Assembly (NCBI RefSeq): GCF_019037185.1
Contig: NZ_JAHHXM010000004.1
Coordinates: 62,001 to 126,000 of the forward strand
Length of the DNA: 64,000 bases
From: Oceanobacillus caeni
GTDB lineage: Bacteria; Bacillota; Bacilli; Bacillales; Amphibacillaceae
Direction: 5' to 3'
Below are positions 50,074 to 59,034 of this stretch, one piece after another. How positions within the stretch are numbered: position 1 is the stretch's first letter; each line of letters begins with the position of its first letter. The notes under the pieces are model-generated. The model searched no databases and was not told where the DNA came from. It was given only the letters and a program-made list of their open reading frames with translations. The position numbers and the translations under genes are program-made.

Positions 50074-51948
50074 TCACCTCGCTTTTGCCAATTTAGATGA
50101 TAAATAGGTATAGCATTTTTTAATAATAAAAATCAACAACAAGCCAATCAAATATCCAATGATGATGCTATAAAAGGTACGTAGCAATGAGATATATAAC
50201 GGAATGTGAAAATGTGTAAAGGTGTTTACGATGGATAAAAATCCAATCGTTCCTGGGATAAGTAACAGGTTTCCGAGTAATTTATTTTTCGGTCTTACAT
50301 ACAACGCAACGATAAACAAAGGAAATCCGATTAAAAACTCTTTTGTCCGAGGGCGTACATAGAGCCACTCCTCTAGTTTATGACGAAGCAAAAGTTCCAT
50401 GTCACTTGCTGTACCCGCATTTCCAGTTCGGCTAACATAATACAACCCAATGGCTGCAAGACTTAAGAATACTAACAAATGCCAATATTTCACTTCGGCA
50501 TTCAATAGACGCGGGCCATTTTCGCGTAAAATTCTAAATGCCATTTGCCAAAATAAATAAACACCGACAAAAGCGATAGGGAGGACGTAAACTAATTTCA
50601 CCCCTCTAAATATTTCCATCCCAGTGATAAAGGCATTTCCGTTTAACAATCCAAGCACAATTATAATTCCTACAAAGCTAATCGCAATCGCCTTTATATA
50701 TTGAATTGTTACATCACGAAGCCGACCAACGCCCATATCCAAAGAAGCTAAAATAGCATAAATCGGTGTAACGATAGCAATGATTAAGGCAAAACCTTGT
50801 AAAATCACAAGTCGATCCAAAACAATGTACAGAAGGGCTAATAAGGTCATACCAAGTCCTGCTATAATCGATAAACTACGCCACTTCCATATTCTCGCTG
50901 CGGCTAAATACGTAAAAACTATTCCAGCTAGGAGTACAACTAGTGTATTCCACAGTAAAACAGGAATCGTCTCATAAGGTTGAGCGGTCCCTAATTGAAA
51001 TCCACCAGGCATCATGTGCTGAATCTCAGTCAAAAATTCCTCCGCATCTTCCAAACTTTCTTCCGGATCCCCATACGTTAAGTGGAAGAAGATCGAGCGG
51101 ATATTCCGTTCCTTCACAGCACGGACAACTTGATTCGCACTTTCATCCAAGGTTTTTTGATTTAAATCAATACTATGCAAACGAATGATGTCATAGTCTG
51201 TGTTTCGTGCTAATGTTTGAAAACCATGTTGTTTGGCAAATTCAATCATGTAAAAGCTAGAACCAGCCTCATGTAACTGCCGGATCCAGTTATTCATTTT
51301 CTCTAATTCAGGAAAACCAATGACCTCTTCGCCATGAAACAGAATATTCGTATCCCCATTATGAACTTCAAGCACTCGATCCATCGCTTCCTGGTCAAAA
51401 TCCACAGCATTGTCCATACGCAGAACATAATCTAATCCATGCTCCGTAATCTCATGAATAACTGATTCATCATAGCCAAGGAACGTGTTCAACCCTTTAC
51501 CCGAATCCTTTGGTAAAAAGTAAAATTCTTCACCGGCAATTGTCCGTATTTCTGGGTTGATTTCATCCAATATGACTTGTTCATAGTATTGCCCATCTGG
51601 AATAGTGATATAATATCCAGGTACTTCTGAAATTTGCTCATCCACCATGGAAAAGCGCAACATTTCCATTAGCATTTTATCTGTATAAATCGAAAGGATG
51701 CCCTGATTGTCAAGTTCAACTAATGTCATCGGATTTAAGCTCACTGATGTTAATCCTGCATCTTTTAATCGGGAAAAAACGTCATCTACTGAAAAAGTAG
51801 AATCATTTGTTAATGTATTCAATTCCTCATACGGAACGACCATTTCGTAGTGGTTGTTTGTTGTTTCCACATTCCAACGCTGGTACAGGCCAACCGACGA
51901 GATTAGAAGCAAAATAACGAGTACGCCCCAAACCCACTTTTGTTTCAT
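50074..51948 (-). CDS. DUF5693 membrane protein
   Basis: One N-terminal helix, an outer domain of about 310 residues (TIM-barrel-like segments such as VFSRLKDAGLTSVSLNPMTL and MIEFAKQHGFQTLARNTDYD), then about eleven helices from residue 335. The family (DUF5693) is usually next to csaB in Bacillaceae, so a role in export, polymerisation or pyruvylation of a wall polymer is likely. The exact role is not known. Length is 624 residues. Confidence 0.82.
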   Translation of the reverse strand: MKQKWVWGVLVILLLISSVGLYQRWNVETTNNHYEMVVPYEELNTLTNDSTFSVDDVFSRLKDAGLTSVSLNPMTLVELDNQGILSIYTDKMLMEMLRFSMVDEQISEVPGYYITIPDGQYYEQVILDEINPEIRTIAGEEFYFLPKDSGKGLNTFLGYDESVIHEITEHGLDYVLRMDNAVDFDQEAMDRVLEVHNGDTNILFHGEEVIGFPELEKMNNWIRQLHEAGSSFYMIEFAKQHGFQTLARNTDYDIIRLHSIDLNQKTLDESANQVVRAVKERNIRSIFFHLTYGDPEESLEDAEEFLTEIQHMMPGGFQLGTAQPYETIPVLLWNTLVVLLAGIVFTYLAAARIWKWRSLSIIAGLGMTLLALLYIVLDRLVILQGFALIIAIVTPIYAILASLDMGVGRLRDVTIQYIKAIAISFVGIIIVLGLLNGNAFITGMEIFRGVKLVYVLPIAFVGVYLFWQMAFRILRENGPRLLNAEVKYWHLLVFLSLAAIGLYYVSRTGNAGTASDMELLLRHKLEEWLYVRPRTKEFLIGFPLFIVALYVRPKNKLLGNLLLIPGTIGFLSIVNTFTHFHIPLYISLLRTFYSIIIGYLIGLLLIFIIKKCYTYLSSKLAKAR

Positions 51949-51987
51949 TATGTTATTCTTCCTCTCTAGTTCATTAATTAGAGGTAC

Positions 51988-52490
51988 AGATATCAGTGCT
52001 CATCCCTTGGAAATCAGCACTCGGCCCTCGGATATCAGCATACACTCCTCGGATATCGGCACACATTCCTTAGAAATCAGCATACACTCCTCGGATATCG
52101 GCACACATTCCTTAGAAATCAGCACATACCCCCCGGATATCGGCGCACACTCCTTAGAAATCAGCATACACTCCTCGGATATCGGCACACATTCCTTAGA
52201 AATCAGCACATACCCCCCGGATATCGGCGCACACTCCTTAGAAATCAGCATACACTCCTCGGATATCGGCACACATTCCTTAGAAATCAGCACATACCCC
52301 CCGGATATCGGCGCACACTCCTTAGAAATCAGCACACTCCCCGGATATCGGCGCACACTCCTTAGAAATCAGCATACACTCCTCGGATATCGGCATCCAT
52401 CCTCAGATATCGGCACACACTCCCCGGAAACCCAGTACTCATCCTCAGATATCAGCACCCGATCCCCGGAAATCAGCACCCACCCCAGAT
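51988..52490 (+). repeat. ATATCAG array 6
   Basis: Three words rotate: GATATCGGCACACATTCCTT, AGAAATCAGCATACACTCCT and CGGATATCGGCGCACACTCC, in higher-order blocks of about 84-126 bp repeated nearly exactly between 52020 and 52380. Outer copies are more diverged. It lies between the DUF5693 gene and the 3' end of the flippase gene. Confidence 0.9.
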
Positions 52491-52499
52491 TTTTAGAGG

Positions 52500-52548
52500 A
52501 AGTTCAAAAAGTCTGGCGAAACTTTTTCATCCTCCTTTTTGAACACGT
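52500..52548 (-). repeat. MITE-like element, copy 6, overlapping a stop codon
   Basis: On the minus strand it reads GTGTTCAAAAAGGAGGATGA ... CCAGACTTTTTGAACTT, 49 bp. GTT CAA AAA GGA GGA TGA of the left end is read as the last codons (VQKGG) and stop of the flippase gene. The ends match copies 2-5. Confidence 0.75.
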
Positions 52549-54080
52549 TTTTTCACATTTTCTCTATCAATCACGTTCCAAACGAATAACATTCCAAAAT
52601 AAATAACTGCCCCGACAAGGATTGCTCCCATCACATATAAGACAGCCTGCAACCTCGGCCATTCTGCAACTTGGAAAAATAAAGTAGGTGCGCCAATGAT
52701 GATTGCCATCGAGAGGGATGCAACGATCATTTTTACGATTTGCCAACCATGCCAAAATGAAAAAGGGATATTTCGGTAAATAAATATCATGTTCACGATA
52801 AATAAAAAAATGTAGACCACTAATGTAGAAATAGCCGCACCATTTAACCCAAAAAGATGAACTAAAAAGATATTCGAAAAGGTTTTGACGACAATTCCAA
52901 TCAAAATAATATATGCTGCTTGATTTGCTAAGTTCATTCCTTGTAAAATTCCCGTACCCAATACGGTTAAAGAAGTAAAAACAGAGCTGAAGCCAATAAT
53001 GGCAAGCATCGTGCTTCCTTCTAAGTCGGAAAACAATCCTACATTCATTGGTAACGTTAAAGCTAACAGGCCAATAGCAGCAGGCCAAGCAATGAGATTT
53101 GCCATATAAAAAGCTTTCTCAATGGTTGTACGCATCCCGTTTCGATCATGATTTACCAACTTTTCCGTAAGTAAAGGAATTAACGGAAGCACAATCGAAG
53201 TGGCAAATACAGTAGCAATCTGCACAAGTGCTAATCCACGACCATAGATACCATATAAATAATGAATATCACTAGCTCCATCTACACCTATCGAACGTAA
53301 TCCAAATGGAATAGTAAGGGAATCGATAAAATTAACCAAAGCCATCGTGATAGAACCAACCGCAATCGGGATAGAAACTTTTAAAATTTTTTTCCCAACA
53401 TGTGAGAAGGTTGCAAAGGAATAAGACGAATTCGATACCGGCTTCAAAGGTGATCGTGCGAATTTTACTCTTAAAAAGAGGAAAGATGCCAATGCCCCAG
53501 CGACCGAACCAATCATAATATACCCGGCAATTTTTTCATTGGAAAGTCCTCGCGAAACAAGAACATAGGCAAGAACAAGAATGAGTCCAACACGTATAAA
53601 TTGTTCAATCACTTGCGAAATGGCGGTAGGCCCCATATCCCCAAAGCCTTGGAAAAATCCGCGGTAAACCGCCATGTATGGTGCGATTAGTAAGGTTGTA
53701 GCTACAAGAATGAGTGAAAGTCGTGATGTAGGTCCTCCCAATGCATAAGCGATAGGGGAGGAGAAAACGTAGATGAAGGTAAAGCTGACAACGCCAAAAG
53801 AAAGGGCTAAAATACTTGCCGTCACATAAATCGGACGAATATTAGCGTTTGGATCGAGTGCTCTTTCTTCGGCAATCAACTTCGAGATGGCGGTCGGGAT
53901 TCCCGCAACGGATAAAATCAGTGCTACCATATAAACGGGATAAACTAAGCTGAAAATACCAAGCACTTCATCTCCAGCAATATTTTGTAAAGGGATGCGA
54001 AAGATGCTTCCTAATATTTTGGAAAGGAGGGAAGCAACGGTTAACATAATCGTCCCTTTGATGAGTGTGGAGCGGCTCAT
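52527..54080 (-). CDS. Polysaccharide flippase (MurJ/SpoVB-like, MOP superfamily)
   Basis: About 14 membrane helices in 517 residues, with the N-terminal STLIKGTIMLTVASLLSKIL and GSIFRIPL and the PYMAVYRGFFQGFGDMGPTA segment typical of SpoVB/YtgP-type lipid flippases. It may move a lipid-linked wall precursor across the membrane. The last five residues and the stop are supplied by the repeat element at 52500-52548. The gene overlaps tagA by four bases. Confidence 0.85.
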   Translation of the reverse strand: MSRSTLIKGTIMLTVASLLSKILGSIFRIPLQNIAGDEVLGIFSLVYPVYMVALILSVAGIPTAISKLIAEERALDPNANIRPIYVTASILALSFGVVSFTFIYVFSSPIAYALGGPTSRLSLILVATTLLIAPYMAVYRGFFQGFGDMGPTAISQVIEQFIRVGLILVLAYVLVSRGLSNEKIAGYIMIGSVAGALASFLFLRVKFARSPLKPVSNSSYSFATFSHVGKKILKVSIPIAVGSITMALVNFIDSLTIPFGLRSIGVDGASDIHYLYGIYGRGLALVQIATVFATSIVLPLIPLLTEKLVNHDRNGMRTTIEKAFYMANLIAWPAAIGLLALTLPMNVGLFSDLEGSTMLAIIGFSSVFTSLTVLGTGILQGMNLANQAAYIILIGIVVKTFSNIFLVHLFGLNGAAISTLVVYIFLFIVNMIFIYRNIPFSFWHGWQIVKMIVASLSMAIIIGAPTLFFQVAEWPRLQAVLYVMGAILVGAVIYFGMLFVWNVIDRENVKKRVQKGG

Positions 54081-54808
54081 AGTGATTTTCCTTTATTTTT
54101 CCAAATTTGAAAGGCAAATCGTGGCAGTGCGAGCATACGTCTCCAGCGGCTTGGTTGTTTGATTAAACGGTACAGCCATTCGATATTCAGTTTTTGCCAA
54201 ATCATCGGAGCACGTTTCACCGTTCCTGCAATTACATCAAAGGATCCACCAACACCAATGAATACGCCTCGGTCAAACTGTGCGATATTCTCGGATATCC
54301 ATTTTTCCTGACGAGGGACTCCTAATGCGACAAATGTAATATCTGGTTTCGCAGTGGAGATTCGCTCCGCAATATCATTACGATCCCAATCAAAATAGCC
54401 ATCATTCGATCCAACAATATGGATATTGGGATAATCTTTTTCTATCGTTTTGATCGTTTTATGTAATGTATCTGGATGCGCACCTAGTAAGAAAATTTTA
54501 TAACCCTTTTCATTTGCAACATCAAGTAACTGCATCATCGTGTCATAGCCGGTAACTCGTTCCGGTAAGGGATTCCCTAACATTTTCGCAGCTTTCACAA
54601 TGCCGATTCCATCTGCCGTAACATAAGTCGCTTGCTGAATGTAGTTCATAAAGTCCGGCTCTTCATTCGCCTTCATCACAATTTCCGGATTTGCTGTAAT
54701 CACAAATGTTTTTTCATGTTGAATTATTCGTTCTTCCAAAAGGGAAACAAAATCCCTCTGATTTATATCTATAAACGGAACTCCCATAATAGTTATGTGT
54801 TTCATCAT
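54077..54808 (-). CDS. tagA: TagA/WecG-family ManNAc transferase
   Basis: TagA adds ManNAc to undecaprenyl-PP-GlcNAc, finishing the disaccharide of the teichoic acid linkage unit. Motifs: FVITANPEIVMKA, YVTADGIGIVKAAKMLG (with the catalytic Asp of the TADG segment), FVALGVPRQEKWI and GVFIGVGGSFDVIAG. Length is 243 residues. It probably works with the TagO and TagB homologues in this window. A TATAAT (54922-54927, minus strand) may be its -10. Confidence 0.92.
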   Translation of the reverse strand: MMKHITIMGVPFIDINQRDFVSLLEERIIQHEKTFVITANPEIVMKANEEPDFMNYIQQATYVTADGIGIVKAAKMLGNPLPERVTGYDTMMQLLDVANEKGYKIFLLGAHPDTLHKTIKTIEKDYPNIHIVGSNDGYFDWDRNDIAERISTAKPDITFVALGVPRQEKWISENIAQFDRGVFIGVGGSFDVIAGTVKRAPMIWQKLNIEWLYRLIKQPSRWRRMLALPRFAFQIWKNKGKSL

Positions 54809-55119
54809 TTGTAACGCTTCTCCTTTATAAGCTTAAGGATAAGTATGGAGAGGGAGGGGGAACATGTTTCTGTTGTTAAATACACAGTATCTCCAGTTCC
54901 CTCGCCAATTAATCTCCCTTTATTATATCGGATTCAGCTGGGTCTTGCTCTTTTGTATGGTAACTTTTTTAGCGTTTGCTTGTTGGCACTGAATCACTCC
55001 TTGTTCAACCAAGTGACAAAAGCGTCACATCCTACTGCTTTTTGTTAGGTGATTCGATTTCGCAAACTTATTTCACTTGCTACGATTAAAATAAATAATA
55101 ATCAGAAAGGAATGGACTC
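54809..55119. promoter_or_regulatory. Divergent promoter region of tagA and a small membrane gene
   Basis: No gene is convincing here. It holds a likely minus-strand -10 TATAAT at 54922-54927 and a small palindrome GTGACAAAAGCGTCAC (about 55013-55028) of unknown meaning. A plus-strand frame over 54845-55048 has no ribosome binding site or protein character. Confidence 0.4.
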
Positions 55120-55302
55120 ATGGAAGAAATGTTATTCATTGTAGCAATGGGAGCATTAGGCTTATGTTTTTGCGTTTTTATCTTGGGCATTTTCAATAAT
55201 GGATTAAATAATCTGTTTAAATCTAAATACGCAAAAGTATCCATCCTATTGTTTATTGTTTATATCCTTACCTTCGTGCCGTATATCATTGTTTCCAATT
55301 AA
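55120..55302 (+). CDS. Small two-helix membrane protein
   Basis: 60 residues with helices at about 4-24 and 38-57 and a short basic loop (FKSKYAK). AGAAAGGAATGG precedes the ATG. Function unknown. Similar small genes are common in Bacillaceae. Confidence 0.6.
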   Translation: MEEMLFIVAMGALGLCFCVFILGIFNNGLNNLFKSKYAKVSILLFIVYILTFVPYIIVSN

Positions 55303-55361
55303 GTCCCGGGGGGGGGAACTACCCACAGGGTCCCCCCTCAACAACTATCCTCTGCTCGTAC

Positions 55362-55490
55362 CTGTGAATTCGTTAATTAAAGTGAATAATTCGATACTCA
55401 TGTTCACGAATCCGTTAATCTTTGGGATTAATCCGATACTCGTGTCCGTGAATTCGTTAATCAAAGCGATAAAAAATTCAACACTTTTCC
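55362..55490 (+). repeat. AATCCGTTAATC / AATCCGATACT repeats, array 2
   Basis: Half-units: GAATTCGTTAATTAAAG, AATTCGATACTCATGTT, GAATCCGTTAATCTTTG, AATCCGATACTCGTGTC and GAATTCGTTAATCAAAG. The same alternation as at 34166-34345. A G-run/C-run hairpin (GGGGGGGAAC ... GTCCCCCC) lies just before it at 55308-55338. Confidence 0.7.
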
Positions 55491-55909
55491 CAACCCATTA
55501 AAAATTCTTCCTGGGCAGTCTGTTCATCTAATGATTCCTCTTTTATAACAAAGCCATTTCTCAAATAAAAATCAACGGCTTTGTTATTTTTCTTGTACAC
55601 TTTTAATTGTATATTTTCCCTTTGTCTTTTTATAAAATTTAACAATTCCTTTCCGTATCCCTCACCTTGGTGCTTCACATCAATAAATAATGCAGCCAAA
55701 TAATTGTCCACCATTGATACGAAGCCGACAACATCTTTATCATTGCTTACAACATAGGTTTCAGACATTGGGATATACTTTTTTTCCATCTCCGTTCGCT
55801 GTGATTTCCAATACTCCTTATCAATAAAGCTATGCGCTATTAAGGAACCTTCGTACCATATATCTACTAATTTATTCACTTCTGTTTTTTTGTTTGGTCT
55901 AATATTCAC
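55478..55909 (-). CDS. GNAT-family acetyltransferase
   Basis: The acetyl-CoA motif (LFIDVKHQGEGYGKELLNF) and the C-terminal VYKKNNKAVDFYLRNGFV segment identify a GCN5-related N-acetyltransferase. The substrate is unknown. I start at GTG 55909, preceded by AGGGGTGAT (143 residues). The in-frame extension to 55948 has no ribosome binding site. The 3' end reaches into the repeat array at 55362-55490. Confidence 0.8.
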   Translation of the reverse strand: MNIRPNKKTEVNKLVDIWYEGSLIAHSFIDKEYWKSQRTEMEKKYIPMSETYVVSNDKDVVGFVSMVDNYLAALFIDVKHQGEGYGKELLNFIKRQRENIQLKVYKKNNKAVDFYLRNGFVIKEESLDEQTAQEEFLMGWEKC

Positions 55910-56061
55910 GTTATCACCCCTCAAAATATAGTACATATAAATCATCATTCAAAAAGGATTAGTTCAAATCGTTATATTCTGTTAATTGCCGATCGTTGAA
56001 TAGCAAGCAACATCTTTATTGTTATTTAACAACTAGATGTAAATAATTTGCTACTCGAGTT

Positions 56062-56095
56062 TGCGAATCCGTTAATCGTAGTGATTAATCTAACA
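56062..56095 (+). repeat. AATCCGTTAATC repeats, array 3 (remnant)
   Basis: GCGAATCCGTTAATCGTAG followed by GATTAATCTAAC, one pair of half-units of the family at 34166 and 55362. Otherwise 55910-56290 shows nothing I can support. Confidence 0.45.
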
Positions 56096-56293
56096 ACCCT
56101 GACATTCCCCAAAGCCGTTGCAAATGCCAAATCATCTAATCTACAAAACTAATTGTAATATAATTTTGTAAGGTTTTGATGAAGATCGTAATAAAATTAC
56201 AAATGATTAATGATATTTACATTTCATTTATAAATCTTTCATTCACATCCATCAGAATATGAAAGAGGAGTTTGTGGGAAAAATAAAATGTAC

Positions 56294-56345
56294 TTGATGT
56301 GACACGAATAGGTGTTATAATAAACATAACACTAAAGGGTGTTAT
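56294..56345 (+). promoter_or_regulatory. Promoter with inverted-repeat operator before the SRPBCC-ArsR pair
   Basis: TTGATG (56294-56299), 16 bp, TATAAT (56316-56321). GTGTTAT (56312-56318) and ATAACAC (56326-56332) form an inverted repeat over the -10, and a third GTGTTAT lies at 56339-56345. This is well placed for repression by the ArsR-type protein of the operon. Confidence 0.65.
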
Positions 56346-56371
56346 TTAATGAAAGAGAGGAATAGAAAATA

Positions 56372-56797
56372 ATGCAATCACAAGAAAAATTACCGGAAAT
56401 ACGCAAAACGGTTGAACTTAATGCTCCAATAGATAAAGTATGGCAAGCTGTTTCTACATCAGAAGGCATTGCTGCATGGTGGATGCCGAATACATTTGAA
56501 CCTGTTTTGGGACATGAATTTGTACTTCATGCGGGTCAGTACGGTGACTCTCCTTGCAAAGTAACGGAACTTGCTCCACCTAACCGTGTTGGTTTCGACT
56601 GGGGTAAAGATTGGCACCTTTCCGTTGAATTGAAAAAGTTGAGCGATGGAAAAACAGAGCTTACTCTCGTACATTCTGGCTGGGATGCAGAAAAGGTAAC
56701 CGAATTTGGACAACCACACACTGCCATTCGCGGACATATGGACGGCGGATGGGAAAAAATTGTAAAAGAGAAACTTCCAGCATATATCGAGGCCTAA
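56372..56797 (+). CDS. SRPBCC (AHSA1-type) protein
   Basis: A START-like ligand-binding fold of 141 residues: VELNAPIDKVWQAVSTSEGI, AAWWMPNTFEPVLG and the C-terminal helix GGWEKIVKEKLPAYIEA. Such proteins are often paired with ArsR-type regulators. The ligand is unknown. It starts 26 bp after the operator repeats, with AAAGAGAGG as ribosome binding site. Confidence 0.85.
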   Translation: MQSQEKLPEIRKTVELNAPIDKVWQAVSTSEGIAAWWMPNTFEPVLGHEFVLHAGQYGDSPCKVTELAPPNRVGFDWGKDWHLSVELKKLSDGKTELTLVHSGWDAEKVTEFGQPHTAIRGHMDGGWEKIVKEKLPAYIEA

Positions 56798-56799
56798 GT

Positions 56800-57123
56800 A
56801 TGGTCGATCAACCCAAGCACGATGTTTTTCAAGCAGTTTCCGATCCTACCCGTCGAAATATGCTAAAATTACTGGCTGAAAAAGAAATGTCGATAGCTGA
56901 GATTACGGAACACTTCCCGATAAGTCGTACAGCTGTAAATAAGCATCTTCATATTCTTTCTAATGCTGGTCTTGTCAGAAGTCAGAGGGTGGGACGTGAA
57001 ACACGTTATACGCTTAGATCGGAACCACTGATTGAAATACAAAATTGGCTTACGTTTTTTGAACATTATTGGGATGAGAAGCTGGCAGTTCTTAAAAAAT
57101 TTGTAGAAGAGGATAACCAATAA
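56800..57123 (+). CDS. ArsR-family transcriptional regulator
   Basis: A winged-helix protein of 107 residues: VFQAVSDPTRRNMLKLLAEK, ISRTAVNKHLHILSNAGLV and the wing VGRETRYTLR. No cysteine metal-binding motif is present, so it probably does not sense metals. It begins two bases after the SRPBCC stop, with GAGG eight bases before ATG 56800, and likely represses its own operon at the GTGTTAT repeats. Confidence 0.9.
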   Translation: MVDQPKHDVFQAVSDPTRRNMLKLLAEKEMSIAEITEHFPISRTAVNKHLHILSNAGLVRSQRVGRETRYTLRSEPLIEIQNWLTFFEHYWDEKLAVLKKFVEEDNQ

Positions 57124-57124
57124 A

Positions 57125-57171
57125 GATAAGAGAACGGAGACTGTCTTATTAACATTCTCGGTTCTCTTATC
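57125..57171. terminator. Bidirectional terminator
   Basis: GATAAGAGAACGGAGA pairs with TCTCGGTTCTCTTATC between the convergent ArsR and GH26-like genes. Confidence 0.8.
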
Positions 57172-57175
57172 ATAA

Positions 57176-58897
57176 TTATTGGTAAATATGGATGTCACCA
57201 TTTTCGTATTCATAGTTAATAGAAAATGCATCTAACAACGCTTCAAGGGCGATTCCATGAATATCTCGTTTTTCGAAAAAGGCTGCTTTATCGATGGTTA
57301 GATCTGCTTTTGGAATGGAAGCTGTTTGGTTGTTAAAGGTTACTTTATACGTATTTTTCCCGTCCTTTTGAATTTCCATCTTTAAATAATTCTGGACAAA
57401 TTGTCTATCTACAAAAAGCTCTCCTTTATAGAAAAAGAGGAAGTCACGATACGAAAAGATCTCTTCGTTTGACGGATTCTCCTGAACACTAGATAAATAC
57501 ACATCTTTCTTCACATTTGTACGATAAGCATTTGTAATTCTTTCGTTTTCCGTGATCGCATAGTTATTAATTTTCCTTCCTTCAGGTGCGTTTACCAGAT
57601 TATTCACATCAAAATAATAAATCATTTTCACACGAGGATAGAGCTCTGGCAAATATTTGTACATGCGCTGGATTTTCTCTACAGCAAAATCTACATGATA
57701 CAAGCCATCCGTTACCGTATAATTGGTTGCACCAAACTCACCAATAACAATCGGTTTCGTGTCACTAAAGGTGTTGTAAACATAGTCCAGTAATCGTAAT
57801 GGATCCTCGAAATCGGATAAATCCTCCAAACGATCGTTATGATACACGACGTTGTAAATATTCACCCCAACATAATCTACATACTCATCGCCAGGATAAT
57901 ATTTCGCAATCGATTGTTCTGGCATCGTAAACACATTCCACAGCATCATGACATTCGGAGCTTCTTCTTCCATGACATCATGTACAAGCTTCCATTTTTC
58001 TAAATAAAGTTCCGGATCCCCTGAATAAGCGGTCCAATTTCCATTCATCTCACTCGCATAACGAAGTAAAATCGGAACGCCGGCATCACTTGCATCTTTG
58101 GCAAATTGACGGAGATATTCATCGTCTTTCACTTTTTCCAGGCCATCATTCGGCTCCCAAGCTATATGAGGAAAACCACCAACCAACTTCACTTCCTCCA
58201 CCCATTCTTTCGGAAAAGGCTTGCCATACCCAACATAGCGGAAATAAGAAGCGTGATTTTTTCCAGCTATCTCATTAAAAACATTCATACTCGTATCAAT
58301 GTACTCATCCTGGATAACATAGCCACCTAAATAAAGACCATCCCTTGGCTCATATTTAGCAGGTAATACATCCTTTTTATGTAAAAAAATTGTCGTGCCA
58401 ATTTGTTGATCAAACGTTTGTTTTTGTTGTTCAGTGGGACTGGAAAGAGCGATGGTAGCCGTTTTTTTATTATAAAAGTATCCCACATTCACACCGAGGA
58501 ATTTTTCGATATGCTGGTCAGGTAAATAGATGATATCATTCTTAGTCTGATACTTTTGTATATCACTTTCTTTTGCATTACTGTTTTGAATGGTTTCATC
58601 TTCATATTTTAATTGATTATCTTCGTAGGTGATTGTAAATTTATTCTCTGTGCGCTCCACTTTAGGTGAAAGTATGGTTTCCAAATCCGAAAGAGCAATA
58701 TAAACGTGGCCATCTTCTACAAAAGGGGCATGTTCCACCTTATAATGATCCCCATCAAATACAATGTCATCGGAATAATTTTTTGTCGTTTCATTGGTAG
58801 AAGCGGAAAACGATGTATCCATTTTATTTATACCAAAAACAATCAATGCCAACACGCAAATAATCGCAGCTATGGAAATGATATATTTCTTTTTCAT
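57176..58897 (-). CDS. Secreted GH26-like glycosidase with copper-amine-oxidase-like end domains
   Basis: A membrane anchor or signal (about 5-22) leads a stalk-type domain like the copper amine oxidase N-domain (HVYIALSDLETILSP; DIIYLPDQHIEKFLGVNVGY). The middle is a GH26-like TIM barrel with catalytic acid/base E283 in RYASEMNGNW and nucleophile E387 in IVIGEFGAT. A second stalk-like domain ends the protein (DFLFFYKGELFVDRQFVQNY; HGIALEALLDAF). Length is 573 residues. A wall-bound enzyme acting on a beta-mannan-like or own-envelope glycan is likely. The substrate is not known. Confidence 0.78.
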   Translation of the reverse strand: MKKKYIISIAAIICVLALIVFGINKMDTSFSASTNETTKNYSDDIVFDGDHYKVEHAPFVEDGHVYIALSDLETILSPKVERTENKFTITYEDNQLKYEDETIQNSNAKESDIQKYQTKNDIIYLPDQHIEKFLGVNVGYFYNKKTATIALSSPTEQQKQTFDQQIGTTIFLHKKDVLPAKYEPRDGLYLGGYVIQDEYIDTSMNVFNEIAGKNHASYFRYVGYGKPFPKEWVEEVKLVGGFPHIAWEPNDGLEKVKDDEYLRQFAKDASDAGVPILLRYASEMNGNWTAYSGDPELYLEKWKLVHDVMEEEAPNVMMLWNVFTMPEQSIAKYYPGDEYVDYVGVNIYNVVYHNDRLEDLSDFEDPLRLLDYVYNTFSDTKPIVIGEFGATNYTVTDGLYHVDFAVEKIQRMYKYLPELYPRVKMIYYFDVNNLVNAPEGRKINNYAITENERITNAYRTNVKKDVYLSSVQENPSNEEIFSYRDFLFFYKGELFVDRQFVQNYLKMEIQKDGKNTYKVTFNNQTASIPKADLTIDKAAFFEKRDIHGIALEALLDAFSINYEYENGDIHIYQ

Positions 58898-59034
58898 TTT
58901 TTTCTCCTTTCCCTATACATAATCCTAATCTATTTTAATGTCTTTTATACTTGGCGTCTGTAAAGGCGGGAGAAAATTACAGTAAGTTAATATTTTTTAC
59001 GTGGGGTTAAGGTTGGGGGGGAGGGGATGCGAGC

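Noticed and set aside
51854-52606. Open frame of 250 codons over array 6
   Set aside because: Starts inside the DUF5693 gene and ends inside the flippase gene on the other strand. The middle is a 21-bp repeat.
54845-55048. Plus-strand frame of 67 codons opposite the tagA promoter
   Set aside because: No ribosome binding site, and it overlaps the likely minus-strand promoter.
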